Of a DNA stretch of 15,585 bases, positions 1-7,219 are shown piece after piece (positions within the stretch are counted from its first letter, which is position 1; every line of letters begins with the position of its first letter). The notes beneath the pieces were generated by a model, which had not been told where the DNA came from, made no database searches, and saw only the letters and a program-made list of their open reading frames with translations. Source of the stretch: a candidate division WOR-1 bacterium RIFOXYB2_FULL_48_7 (GTDB lineage Bacteria; Margulisbacteria; WOR-1; O2-12-FULL-45-9; XYB2-FULL-48-7); the NCBI GenBank assembly GCA_001771615.1, contig MEUF01000015.1, positions 1 through 15,585 on the forward strand, written 5' to 3'. The translations under genes were made by a program, and so were the position numbers.

Positions 1-1283
1 TCTAACAGCTCCAGCAAGCGAGACGTCGAACCACTGGCTTTATAAGCCAGCCTGGGGAGGTTGACAGTCACATTTTGCAGCGCAGAATAACGCATGCGCC
101 ACGGCTCCTTGGCATCGTCAAGGTCTGATTGCTCCAGCTTGAAAGAAAGGCGGCAGCATTCAGAAATTTTGGCAGTATCTCCCCGATCAAAGACAAAATA
201 GGTATTCCCCATCTCGGCCGCCACGTCAGAAATATGGCGCAAAAACTCTTCGTGGCGCGGCGTCTGGAAAAATTTATCGGTCATATGGACCAGCGGCTTG
301 GGGAAAAAGAAGGGCCGGCCGGAGCCATCCCCTTTTTTGTAAACATCAAACAGCGCCCAAACAAAGCGCTGCGATTCATCCAGGTAATCAATATATTTCT
401 TGCCGGTATATTCTCCGCCCGGGCCGATAGCCGGGACATTCTCAAAATGCTTGGGCATTTCCCAATAAAGATTGATATCCGAAAAGATTGCCTGCCCGCC
501 GCGAGCGACCGCCTGCTGGCTATATTCATAGATCATCATTTGGGCGATCTGCAATATTTCTGCGTCGGACATCCCGACTAGAAACGGGGCGAAAAAAACA
601 TTGACCGCATCCCAGCCGATGGCGCCGGCAAAGACCCCTTGCAGGGCAGCCGAAAATTTTACCATCTGGGCCAGCAGGACCTCCGCGTGTTTGGCGGGCT
701 TGGCGATCGACAAGGCATTAGGCAGATCCAAACCGAACTTTTTTACATATTCGACTGATTGCCCGCTGCAATAGGGGCGATCGATAAAACCAAGATCGTG
801 CAAATGAAGGTCACCACGCATGTGGGCATCAGCAATGTCTTGCGAAAACACGTGCAGCAAGGCAAATTCTTTTTTGATATTTTCAGCCAGCGTCAAATTG
901 GTGGCCTCCGGCCCGTGCGGCACATTGGCGTTTTCCTTATTAGGGTTAAAGATAATGTTCTTGACATCATAGAGCGGCGAACCAAGGCGGGTATGTTTGC
1001 GCCGGGCCTCTTCCAGGCCAAATTCCAGCAGCTTGACGTCGACAAGCTCACGCACCAGCGGAGCAGTCACGTTTTTTATTTTCATGGTCAATATCTGGGT
1101 TTCCACCTCACGGCCAATTTCTTCAGCCAAATCCGGCATCAGGTTTGTCTCCCGGATCAGGGCTTCAACTATTTTTTTACGGTCCCAACCGACAATTGTG
1201 TCACTCGATGTCCTGACAAATAATGCCAGATCGGTCGAGTCGCTCCCTTTTTTTTGTTCTTCGAGTACTGCCTGTGGTGTCAT
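1..1283 (-). CDS. nrdD: Anaerobic (class III) ribonucleoside-triphosphate reductase, C-terminus beyond window
   Basis: Reduces ribonucleoside triphosphates to dNTPs by glycyl-radical chemistry in the cytoplasm; the family needs the activase NrdG, which is not in view. The 427 residues seen read without a stop from ATG 1283 to the left edge. Residues about 20-100 form an ATP-cone (LFVRTSSDTIVGWDRKKIVE region), the allosteric nucleotide-binding domain. The catalytic domain follows, with HLHDLGFIDRPYCSG (160-174), GGQAIFSDINLYWE (262-275), ISECCRLSF (373-381) and ALQNVTVNLPRLAYKA (401-416), all typical of bacterial/archaeal NrdD. The zinc-cysteine and glycyl-radical region lies off the left edge. 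The start is supported by a purine-rich SD, AGGGGGAG, at 1288-1295. nrdR ends only 12 nt upstream, so the two are surely co-transcribed. The presence of NrdD implies at least part-time anaerobic growth. Confidence 0.95.
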   Translation of the reverse strand, partial: MTPQAVLEEQKKGSDSTDLALFVRTSSDTIVGWDRKKIVEALIRETNLMPDLAEEIGREVETQILTMKIKNVTAPLVRELVDVKLLEFGLEEARRKHTRLGSPLYDVKNIIFNPNKENANVPHGPEATNLTLAENIKKEFALLHVFSQDIADAHMRGDLHLHDLGFIDRPYCSGQSVEYVKKFGLDLPNALSIAKPAKHAEVLLAQMVKFSAALQGVFAGAIGWDAVNVFFAPFLVGMSDAEILQIAQMMIYEYSQQAVARGGQAIFSDINLYWEMPKHFENVPAIGPGGEYTGKKYIDYLDESQRFVWALFDVYKKGDGSGRPFFFPKPLVHMTDKFFQTPRHEEFLRHISDVAAEMGNTYFVFDRGDTAKISECCRLSFKLEQSDLDDAKEPWRMRYSALQNVTVNLPRLAYKASGSTSRLLELL

Positions 1284-1295
1284 ACTTCTCCCCCT

Positions 1296-1748
1296 TTAAA
1301 TTGCTGTCAATTCTTTGACTTCTTTTAGGAATTCCGAGACATCTTCAAATTTCCGGTAGACCGAGGCAAAACGGATGTAGGCAACCTTATCAACCGCCTG
1401 CAGTCTTTCCATAACTAATTCCCCGACCTTGGAACTGTTGACCTCTCGCCCGGCTTCGCGGTGGATTTCCCGCTCGACTTCGCTGACAATGTTTTCAATG
1501 GCTTCAATAGAGACCGGTCGTTTTTCGCAGGCGTGTAAAATTCCGCGGATAATTTTTTCCCGGCTGAATGATTCACGCCGTCCATCACGCTTGATGACAA
1601 AAAGCGGGCGCTCTTCTATCCTTTCATACGAGGTAAATCTCTCCCGGCAAGCCAGACATTCACGTCGCCTGCGGACCGCCATGCCATCGTCTGATTCACG
1701 CGATTCCAGGACCTTATCTTCTAAATTATCACAAAATGGGCACTTCAT
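1296..1748 (-). CDS. nrdR: Transcriptional repressor NrdR
   Basis: Zinc-finger/ATP-cone repressor that senses ATP/dATP and shuts down ribonucleotide reductase genes. The 150-aa length is exactly typical. An N-terminal zinc ribbon uses C3, C6, C31 and C34 (CPFC and CLAC), followed by the usual basic stretch MAVRRRREC. The ATP-cone occupies about residues 48-137, opening with VIKRDGRRESFSREKI and ending with DKVAYIRFASVYRKF, both family hallmarks. It is the first gene of a two-gene unit with nrdD, 12 nt downstream. Its own promoter carries two NrdR boxes, so it most likely represses itself and nrdD together. The region before ATG 1748 has only a weak SD-like GGTGG. The predicted transcript leader is about 34 nt, so this gene is not leaderless. 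Confidence 0.98.
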   Translation of the reverse strand: MKCPFCDNLEDKVLESRESDDGMAVRRRRECLACRERFTSYERIEERPLFVIKRDGRRESFSREKIIRGILHACEKRPVSIEAIENIVSEVEREIHREAGREVNSSKVGELVMERLQAVDKVAYIRFASVYRKFEDVSEFLKEVKELTAI

Positions 1749-1764
1749 TGCTTATTCCACCAAA

Positions 1765-1780
1765 ACGATACATCTAGGGT
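1765..1780 (-). promoter_or_regulatory. NrdR box 2 (downstream site)
   Basis: Minus-strand ACCCTAGATGTATCGT agrees with the NrdR box consensus at about 11 of 16 positions. It starts exactly 31 bp from box 1 (15-bp gap), the three-helical-turn spacing characteristic of paired NrdR boxes. It sits just downstream of the predicted transcription start and within the nrdR leader. Confidence 0.75.
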
Positions 1781-1788
1781 GGGTTTAG

Positions 1789-1817
1789 ATTTTACACACC
1801 ATATCTAGTGGTGTCAA
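1789..1817 (-). promoter_or_regulatory. Sigma70-type promoter of nrdR-nrdD
   Basis: Read on the minus strand: -35 TTGACA (1812-1817, consensus 6/6), 17-bp spacer, -10 TAAAAT (1789-1794, 5/6). This is the closest match to the sigma70 consensus in the window. The predicted start point is near 1782. The spacer is almost entirely occupied by an NrdR box, so bound repressor would block RNA polymerase directly. Confidence 0.85.
1796..1811 (-). promoter_or_regulatory. NrdR box 1 (promoter-spacer site)
   Basis: Minus-strand CCACTAGATATGGTGT agrees with the known 16-bp NrdR box consensus ACACwATATATwGTGT at 13 of 16 positions. It lies between the -35 and -10 hexamers of the nrdR promoter. Confidence 0.85.
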
Positions 1818-1819
1818 TA

Positions 1820-1832
1820 GGGGATTTTCCCC
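1820..1832 (-). other. Small hairpin directly after fmt stop
   Basis: GGGGATTTTCCCC can fold as a 5-bp stem with a 3-nt loop immediately after the fmt stop codon. No U-tract follows; the next bases are the nrdR -35 element. It is at best a weak terminator or a 3'-end stabiliser, so some fmt transcripts may read into nrdR. Confidence 0.3.
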
Positions 1833-2780
1833 TTATTTTAAAAGGGTTTCACCCGGAATCAGCTTGTGCCCAATGGCAAAATTATATCCGCTCATCGGCC
1901 TGCCCGATTCAGGTTGAACCTCGAGGATTTCAATTTTTCCCTGGCCGCATTGCACAATGAAGCCCTCTCCCCTGACAACTTCCTCCACCAACCCGGCGCG
2001 GCCGTTTTTTGTTAGTAGCGGAGAGGCAAATGGCCTGGCCTTCAATATTTTTAATCTTTTTTCCTGCCATTCAGCATAAGCCGTTGGCCATAAAACCAGG
2101 CCCCTGATCTGATTATGTATTTCCCGGGCACTTTTTTGCCAGTTGATTTTACCCATTTCTTTTTTTAACGTCGGCGCCAGCGTCGCCAAAGACTCGTCCT
2201 GCACAATATATTTGGCGCTATTGTTGTTAATGGCCGCCAAACAATTTTCGAGCCGCCCACAGCCCAGCTGAAACAATCTGGCCAATAATTGCCCGGCATC
2301 TTCATCGTCGCCAATTTCAACGGCGGCCTGATCAATAATTGGGCCGGCATCAAGCTGCTCGATAATTTTGAAAATTGTCATCCCGGTAGCTTTTTCACCA
2401 TTTAACAGCGCCCATTGGACCGGCGCCGCGCCACGATATTTCGGCAGCAGCGAGGCGTGAAGGTTAATAAAGCCATGTTGCGGCAAGGATAATAGATCGG
2501 GCGGGATAATTTTACCGTAGGCCGCCACCACAACCAGGTCAAGGTTAAGCTCAGAAAAGCTCTGCTGAAATTCACGGTTATTTTTAATTGTTTCCGGCTG
2601 TTGGCACAGGAGGCCAAGCTCAAGCGCGGCCTGCTTAACGGGCGTAGCCATCAGCTGTTGCCCCCGCCCCTTTGGTTTGTCTGGCTGGCTGACAACCAAG
2701 ACAAGGTCGTGTCCCAGTCGATGTAAACAGCGCAGGACTGTAGCGGCAATTTCCGGTGTGCCAAAAAACGCTAAACGCAT
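1833..2780 (-). CDS. fmt: Methionyl-tRNA formyltransferase
   Basis: Formylates the amino group of initiator Met-tRNA using 10-formyl-THF, providing fMet for bacterial translation initiation. The length of 315 aa matches the family. The N-terminal formyltransferase fold has FFGTPE (5-10), the substrate-loop region SQPDKPKGRG (31-40), and catalytic N106, H108 and D144, which even agree with E. coli numbering. The family signature SLLPKYRGAAP is at 110-120. The C-terminal tRNA-binding domain follows from about residue 205. Peptide deformylase (def), a frequent neighbour, is absent here. No SD precedes ATG 2780; a -10-like TAAAAT ends exactly 6 nt before the ATG, so translation probably begins on a leaderless mRNA. 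It is divergent from the lipoprotein gene, and nrdR follows downstream with its own promoter. Confidence 0.98.
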   Translation of the reverse strand: MRLAFFGTPEIAATVLRCLHRLGHDLVLVVSQPDKPKGRGQQLMATPVKQAALELGLLCQQPETIKNNREFQQSFSELNLDLVVVAAYGKIIPPDLLSLPQHGFINLHASLLPKYRGAAPVQWALLNGEKATGMTIFKIIEQLDAGPIIDQAAVEIGDDEDAGQLLARLFQLGCGRLENCLAAINNNSAKYIVQDESLATLAPTLKKEMGKINWQKSAREIHNQIRGLVLWPTAYAEWQEKRLKILKARPFASPLLTKNGRAGLVEEVVRGEGFIVQCGQGKIEILEVQPESGRPMSGYNFAIGHKLIPGETLLK

Positions 2781-2786
2781 ATTATC

Positions 2787-2792
2787 ATTTTA
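2787..2792 (-). promoter_or_regulatory. -10 element of fmt, 6 nt before the start codon
   Basis: Minus-strand TAAAAT (5/6 to TATAAT) is followed by 6 nt and then ATG 2780, placing the predicted +1 on the A of the ATG. I find no convincing -35 at 16-18 bp. Confidence 0.5.
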
Positions 2793-2796
2793 CTAC

Positions 2797-2824
2797 TTGA
2801 GCAGCATTTTATCTATGATAGAAT
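2797..2824 (+). promoter_or_regulatory. Promoter of the lipoprotein gene
   Basis: TTGAGC (2797-2802, 4/6), 16-bp spacer, TAGAAT (2819-2824, 5/6). The predicted start near 2831 leaves a leader of about 20 nt containing a strong SD. It is interleaved with the divergent fmt promoter. Confidence 0.55.
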
Positions 2825-2838
2825 TCAGGTATCAAACT

Positions 2839-2844
2839 AGGAGG
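2839..2844 (+). promoter_or_regulatory. Ribosome binding site that fixes the lipoprotein start
   Basis: AGGAGG lies 6 nt before ATG 2851. The reading frame is open further upstream (an ATG at 2677), but that segment overlaps fmt on the other strand and lies before the promoter. Only ATG 2851 gives an intact lipoprotein signal peptide. Confidence 0.85.
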
Positions 2845-2850
2845 ATGCTT

Positions 2851-4323
2851 ATGAAATATTTGGTTTTGTTTTTTGCTGCCTTGTTGGTCATTTTTACTGC
2901 CGGCTGCAGCACTACCGGCTCCGCACCAGGGGCTTATACCTTGTCTGGGACAATTTATAGCTACGATTACCGCTCCAGCGCCTCATACAGCGATAACAGC
3001 AAATTAAATACTATTATTGTCGCTGGCGCGACCATTGAGGCCATCGGGCCCAGCGGGACAAAAACGGCCCTGACCGATAGCAGCGGCGCTTTTTCCATCA
3101 GCGGCCTGCAAACTGGGACATATCGGTTGATAATCACCAAATCTGGGTTTGTCCGCTATGCAGAAACCGTGACAATTTCTGCCGCTGAATTAGGCACGGC
3201 CACCAGCCGATATTATTCTGCGCATCTCGACCCGCGGCCAAGCGTTGATTATTGCTCCGTTTCACCAGAAGCGATCGTTCCGACATCAACTACCACATTT
3301 GAAATCCGTTTCAGCAAACCGATGGACACAACAACAATAGTTCCCTTGCTTTATTTGGCCGGCTTGCGAGCTTCCGGGGTAAATGCTTCAAATGTTGAAG
3401 AGTCCGTCACCTGGACATGGGACTCAACCAACACAGCCCTGACTGTAACTGCGCCAAATGCCTTGCGGCCTGACGCAATTTATTATTTGGGGATTATCCA
3501 TCCTTCAAGAGGCAGCGGTTATTTTATAAAAGGCGCTGACGGAAATTACGCTTATTTTTTCTATTCAAGCTACTTTGTTAACAGCGGCACATCCTCTCCA
3601 TTGGGGGGCACATACATGTTTCTTCCTTTTAAGACTGCAGCCAGCACATCGGAAGCGCCAGGCCAGCCACCAATCCTTTATGTCCGTGACAGCTCCGGCA
3701 GCAGCGAATTGGATTATGGGGACTTCCATTATTATTATAATGGCGGGGTATATTTGAGCTGGGAGGCAGTTGCGGGCGCTAATGGCTATTATATTTATGC
3801 CCAAATCAATGGCGGAAAATCTCAGTTGGTAAAGTCCAGCCTTAACCCGTTGGCCCAAATCACTGTTAATGATCTGGATAACGCCATAGAAGATTTTGAG
3901 CGACTTGGCGGTTCTTCGGCCACCTATCCGGTCGCTCCGGGCCTCCCCTGGCCCTATTTAGGGGCGGGGGTCACCCTTGAAGTTCGGGCGTACAATGCTA
4001 ACGGTCAGGGGGCTTCCTCTCCTTCAGCCCTTGCTAGGGACGCGAAGGCTCCGGTTATTGCGTATGTGACCGAGATTTCCAGTTCAGAAAAAAAATTATA
4101 CTATCTAGAACCGTTGGAGCCGGCAATCGCTGAAAATATTGCCAATTATTCAGTTGCCGGACAAGTTGTCAGCAGTGCGGTTTTGTCAAATAGTTTCTCG
4201 TCCCCATCCAGCACCTACATAACCCTAACGCTCGTCCCTGGGGCAACCTCCGGGACAATTGAAACCAGCGGTCTAACTGACATTTCGGGGAATGTTAAAG
4301 CGAGCGACAGCATAGCTTTCTAA
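2851..4323 (+). CDS. Putative lipoprotein with carboxypeptidase-regulatory-like and Ig-like/Fn3-like domains
   Basis: A 490-aa exported protein of unknown function. The first 19 residues form a lipoprotein signal: K2, a hydrophobic core (LVLFFAALLVIF) and a lipobox-like TAGC with acylated Cys19. Residues about 30-112 look like a carboxypeptidase-regulatory or Cna-B-like sandwich (VAGATIEAI, SGAFSISGLQTGTYRL). Residues about 131-260 resemble a bacterial Ig-like domain (SVSPEAIVPTSTTTFEIRFS). Residues about 285-395 look like Fn3 (VYLSWEAVAGANGYYIY, VTLEVRAYNANG). Residues about 400-490 form another Ig-like unit ending GLTDISGNV. No catalytic motif is visible, so adhesion, surface display or polysaccharide binding are only guesses. 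Ser/Thr/Ala/Gly and Tyr are abundant. Its TAA stop overlaps the nadC stop on the other strand. Confidence 0.88.
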   Translation: MKYLVLFFAALLVIFTAGCSTTGSAPGAYTLSGTIYSYDYRSSASYSDNSKLNTIIVAGATIEAIGPSGTKTALTDSSGAFSISGLQTGTYRLIITKSGFVRYAETVTISAAELGTATSRYYSAHLDPRPSVDYCSVSPEAIVPTSTTTFEIRFSKPMDTTTIVPLLYLAGLRASGVNASNVEESVTWTWDSTNTALTVTAPNALRPDAIYYLGIIHPSRGSGYFIKGADGNYAYFFYSSYFVNSGTSSPLGGTYMFLPFKTAASTSEAPGQPPILYVRDSSGSSELDYGDFHYYYNGGVYLSWEAVAGANGYYIYAQINGGKSQLVKSSLNPLAQITVNDLDNAIEDFERLGGSSATYPVAPGLPWPYLGAGVTLEVRAYNANGQGASSPSALARDAKAPVIAYVTEISSSEKKLYYLEPLEPAIAENIANYSVAGQVVSSAVLSNSFSSPSSTYITLTLVPGATSGTIETSGLTDISGNVKASDSIAF

Positions 4324-5156
4324 ATAATTTTAAGATTGATATCCAGCGCTGGGGCCGAGTGGGTCAGTGCGCCGATAGAAATGTAATCGGCCCCGCTGGT
4401 GGCGACAGCGCGTAGATTGCCCAAATTGATGCCACCAGAGGCTTCAGAGGCCACTTTTGCCCGCCGGCAGAGCTTGACAGCCTGGCGCAGTATTTTAATA
4501 TCCATATTATCAAGCAGCAGCCGGCTGGCGCCAGCCGCGATGGCCTCTCTAGCTTCAGCCAGGTTTTTTACTTCGACCTCGGGCCCCTTTTTCAATCGAT
4601 ATTCTTTTTTGATGGCCTGGATGGCCGGCGTTATCCCTCCGGCCAGTTTAATATGATTATCCTTGATTAAAAAGGCATCATGCAACCCGAGACGATGGTT
4701 GGCTGCTCCGCCCAGCCGGACCGCATATTTTTCTAATTGCCTTAGTCCGGGAATTGTTTTGCGCGTGTCTAAAATTATTGCCCTTGATTTGGCGCTGCGC
4801 AGCTTCTTAACATAGCGGTTAGTCAGGGTGGCAATGCCCGATAAATGTTGTAAAAAATTGAGGGCGGTTCTTTCGCCCGTTAAAATACCTCGCGCCGGCC
4901 CGCTTAATTCAGCCACAATCGTCCCGGGCTTGACTGGCGCACCATCTTTTATTTTGGGGACAAACCTTATTTTTTTATCGAGCGAAGCAAAGACCGCCTT
5001 GGCCACAGGTAAGCCGGCAATTATTCCGGCCTCCTTGGCACGAATAACCGCTCGAGCCTTAAGGCTGGCCGGGATAGCCCCTTTGGTAGTAATGTCGCCC
5101 GGCCCGATATCCTCGGCCAGGGCTAAACGGACTAAAAATTCAGCTACCTGTCTCAT
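4320..5156 (-). CDS. nadC: Nicotinate-nucleotide diphosphorylase (carboxylating), quinolinate phosphoribosyltransferase
   Basis: Converts quinolinate and PRPP to nicotinate mononucleotide, CO2 and PPi in de novo NAD synthesis. At 278 aa it has the usual length. An N-terminal sandwich domain is followed by the PRTase barrel with ERTALNFLQHLSGIAT (95-110), DTRKTIPGLR (130-139), HRLGLHDAFLIKDNH (154-168), EVEVKN (193-198), LLLDNM (213-218) and EASGGI (238-243), all active-site signatures. The start overlaps the cdsA stop as ATGA (4 nt), with no clear SD in the AT-rich sequence before it, so translation is probably coupled to cdsA. nadA and nadB are not in the window. NadC is not a usual member of the pyrH-frr-uppS-cdsA operon. 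It ends by overlapping the convergent lipoprotein gene. Confidence 0.98.
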   Translation of the reverse strand: MRQVAEFLVRLALAEDIGPGDITTKGAIPASLKARAVIRAKEAGIIAGLPVAKAVFASLDKKIRFVPKIKDGAPVKPGTIVAELSGPARGILTGERTALNFLQHLSGIATLTNRYVKKLRSAKSRAIILDTRKTIPGLRQLEKYAVRLGGAANHRLGLHDAFLIKDNHIKLAGGITPAIQAIKKEYRLKKGPEVEVKNLAEAREAIAAGASRLLLDNMDIKILRQAVKLCRRAKVASEASGGINLGNLRAVATSGADYISIGALTHSAPALDINLKII

Positions 5157-5953
5157 TTCAAAATAAATAATACAATATAATAATATAAAAGTGGAGCAGT
5201 GATGATAAACGAATCGATCCGGTCCAGGACGCCGCCATGGCCGGGGACGAGGCTGGAAGAATCTTTTGCTCCGGCATCCCTTTTTATCAGCGATTCAATC
5301 AGGTCGGAAACCTGCCCAAAAATACCAATCAGTATCCCCAGTGTTAAGGCATGGAATATTTCCAAGTCAGCCGTCCAGCTAAAGATGCTGGCGGCCACCA
5401 GGCTGATTAAAAACCCGAAAACCGCCCCCTCCCAGGTTTTTTTGGGCGAGATGGCGGGAGCCAACTTTGTCCGGCCAAAAGCCCTGCCGGCCAAATAAGA
5501 AGCAATATCCATCGCCCAAATAGTAAACAGGAGAAAGAAAAGATAGCCGCCGTGTTCAGTCAGGCTGCGAATAAAAATTATATAGCTAAAAAACCAGCCG
5601 ACATAAATCATCCCCAAGATAGTGACAGCGACATCAACAATCGTGTCCTTCTCCCGCTTTAAAAAGATCCCGGAAATCAAGGCGGCCGATGCGGCTAAAG
5701 TAAAAATTGCTGAATGGGCCGGCTCCCAATTGCGCTTCAAGGCGTAAGAGGCAAAGACAATGAAAAATATGGTAATAATATTGCCGACAAAATAAGCGGG
5801 GAACAACCCCTTTTTCAGCATCAGGTTATAAAACTCATTGACCGAAATAACCGCCAGCGCCAGCACCAGCAGGAGAAAGGGGATGCCGCCAAAATAAACA
5901 CAGGCCAAAATAATTGGCATACCCAGCAAAATTGTAATCAAACGGGTTATCAT
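5153..5953 (-). CDS. cdsA: Phosphatidate cytidylyltransferase (CDP-diacylglycerol synthase)
   Basis: Integral inner-membrane enzyme that makes CDP-diacylglycerol from phosphatidate and CTP, the branch point of phospholipid synthesis. At 266 aa it is near family length. Multiple hydrophobic helices run through the protein. The SPKKTWEG motif (169-176) and the full CDP-DG synthase signature at 221-247 (SLIKRDAGAKDS, then PGHGGVLDRID) are present, including the metal-binding KD and HGG..DR.D residues. Its ATG directly abuts the uppS TAA with no gap, and its own stop overlaps the nadC start, so it is embedded in one transcript. A weak GGGAAG lies upstream within uppS. In many bacteria dxr and a rseP-type protease follow cdsA; here nadC follows instead. 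Confidence 0.98.
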   Translation of the reverse strand: MITRLITILLGMPIILACVYFGGIPFLLLVLALAVISVNEFYNLMLKKGLFPAYFVGNIITIFFIVFASYALKRNWEPAHSAIFTLAASAALISGIFLKREKDTIVDVAVTILGMIYVGWFFSYIIFIRSLTEHGGYLFFLLFTIWAMDIASYLAGRAFGRTKLAPAISPKKTWEGAVFGFLISLVAASIFSWTADLEIFHALTLGILIGIFGQVSDLIESLIKRDAGAKDSSSLVPGHGGVLDRIDSFIITAPLLYYYIVLFILK

Positions 5954-6655
5954 TTAAAGCTTCCCGAAACGCCGCTCTCTCTTGGAAAAATCATTAAGTG
6001 CCGCCAGCAATTGTTCCCGGCGAAAATCGGGCCACAAGACCGGCGTGACATAGATTTCGGCATAAGCAATCTGCCAGAGCAGGAAATTGGATACGCGAAA
6101 TTCCGAGGCCGTCCTGATTACCAGGTCAGGGTCGGGAATGTCCCGCGTGTAGAGATGGGCCTGGATATCTTGCTCTTCGATCCTCTGATTTGCGTTCTGG
6201 GTTCTATGTTCTATGATCTCATTAACCGCATCAATCAGCTCTGCCCGCCCGCCATAGTTGACCATAACATTCAGGGTAATCCGCCCCCCTTGTTTGGTCT
6301 TTTCCATGGCATCATGCATCTTTTTTTTCAGTTGGGGAGAAAAATCAGCCAACCGGCCAAGAAACTGCAACCGGACCTGGTTTTTGACCAGGGAGTTGAT
6401 TTCTCGATCAATGGCGAAGGAAAAAAGTCCCATTAGAAAATCAACCTCTTCCTGGGGACGGCCCCAGTTTTCGGTTGAAAAAGCATAGACAGTCAGATAT
6501 TTGATTCCCAGCTCCCCGCAAGCCTGCAAAACATGACGGAGCGATTCAACCCCTTCTTTGTGGCCGGCCGCCCTGGGTAGTTTACGCTGTTTGGCCCAAC
6601 GGCCATTGCCGTCCATGATGATTGCGATGTGCTGGGGCAGCTTGGCGGGGTCCAC
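5954..6655 (-). CDS. uppS: Isoprenyl transferase (cis-prenyltransferase, undecaprenyl diphosphate synthase)
   Basis: Condenses isopentenyl diphosphate onto farnesyl diphosphate to give the C55 carrier for peptidoglycan and polysaccharide assembly. It is 233 aa. Motifs: MDGNGRWAKQR (14-24) with catalytic D15, GHKEG (31-35), YAFSTENW (57-64), and the C-terminal substrate block from R181 through NFLLWQIAYAE to RERRFG. The block reads RTASEFRVSN rather than the common RTSGE or RTGGE form, but the IPP-binding Arg, Glu, Arg and Ser are kept. The start is GTG 6655, which overlaps the frr TAG by one base (TAGTG), with SD GGAGGT at 6659-6664 inside frr. The next in-frame ATG is M14, within the catalytic motif, so GTG is the real start. 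Product chain length cannot be read from sequence. Confidence 0.97.
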   Translation of the reverse strand: MDPAKLPQHIAIIMDGNGRWAKQRKLPRAAGHKEGVESLRHVLQACGELGIKYLTVYAFSTENWGRPQEEVDFLMGLFSFAIDREINSLVKNQVRLQFLGRLADFSPQLKKKMHDAMEKTKQGGRITLNVMVNYGGRAELIDAVNEIIEHRTQNANQRIEEQDIQAHLYTRDIPDPDLVIRTASEFRVSNFLLWQIAYAEIYVTPVLWPDFRREQLLAALNDFSKRERRFGKL

Positions 6656-7209
6656 TAGACCTCCATGATCTCTTTTTCTTTGAGGGCGACCAGCTTATCA
6701 ATTTCCGCCGTCTGTTTGTCGGTTAACTCCTGAACTTTTTTATCCTTAGATTTTTCTTCATCCTCGGTGATCGCTTTTTCAGCTTTCTGTTTTTTCAGCA
6801 GCTCCAGGTTGTCGCGGCGGATGTTGCGCACCGCCACCTTTCCCTCTTCCGCCTCTTTTTTTATCACCTTTAATAATTCTTTGCGGCGCTCTTCAGAAAG
6901 CTCCGGCAGCGTCAACCGAATAATGCCCGCTTCCGTTCTTGGGGTAATCCCTAAGTCGGAGGCCATGATAGCCTTTTCGATGCTTTGGATGGCATTTTTA
7001 TCATAAGGGGTGACCACCAGCATTCTTGGTTCCGGGGCAGCGACCTGCGCCATCTGCTTGAGTGGCACGTTAGAGCCGTAATATTCAACCTGAATAGTAT
7101 CCAGCAAAGCCGGACTGGCCCGACCAGCCCGCACGCCAGCCAGGTTTTTTTTGATCATTTCCACGGCTTTTTGCATTTTTACTTCGCATTCCTTAATAAC
7201 GTCACTCAT
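6655..7209 (-). CDS. frr: Ribosome recycling factor
   Basis: With EF-G, splits the post-termination ribosome so it can be reused. It is 184 aa, the standard RRF length. Conserved features include an N-terminal helix ending in VRAGRASPALLD (26-37), a compact domain with PYDKNAIQSIEKAI, DLGITP and a basic long helix ERRKELLKVIKKEAEEGKV, and NIRRD. A good SD (AGGAGG, 7216-7221) overlapping the pyrH stop sits 6 nt before the ATG. It lies 10 nt after pyrH and overlaps uppS by one base, matching the widespread pyrH-frr pairing. Confidence 0.98.
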   Translation of the reverse strand: MSDVIKECEVKMQKAVEMIKKNLAGVRAGRASPALLDTIQVEYYGSNVPLKQMAQVAAPEPRMLVVTPYDKNAIQSIEKAIMASDLGITPRTEAGIIRLTLPELSEERRKELLKVIKKEAEEGKVAVRNIRRDNLELLKKQKAEKAITEDEEKSKDKKVQELTDKQTAEIDKLVALKEKEIMEV

Positions 7210-7219
7210 AATTAGCCTC

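Noticed and set aside
129..1223. Plus-strand open frames of about 150 aa at 129-581 and 759-1223
   Set aside because: They are antisense to nrdD, whose minus-strand frame is open through the whole region and carries clear family motifs. The plus-strand products show no recognisable domain or SD.
2677..2850. Upstream extension of the lipoprotein frame to ATG 2677
   Set aside because: It would overlap the start of fmt, precede the promoter and bury the signal peptide; AGGAGG before ATG 2851 and the lipobox define the start.
5714..6436. 240-aa plus-strand open frame
   Set aside because: It spans the cdsA-uppS junction in antisense; composition is low-quality (many Gln/Asn/Ile runs) and no initiation signals are present. 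Both minus-strand genes are certain.
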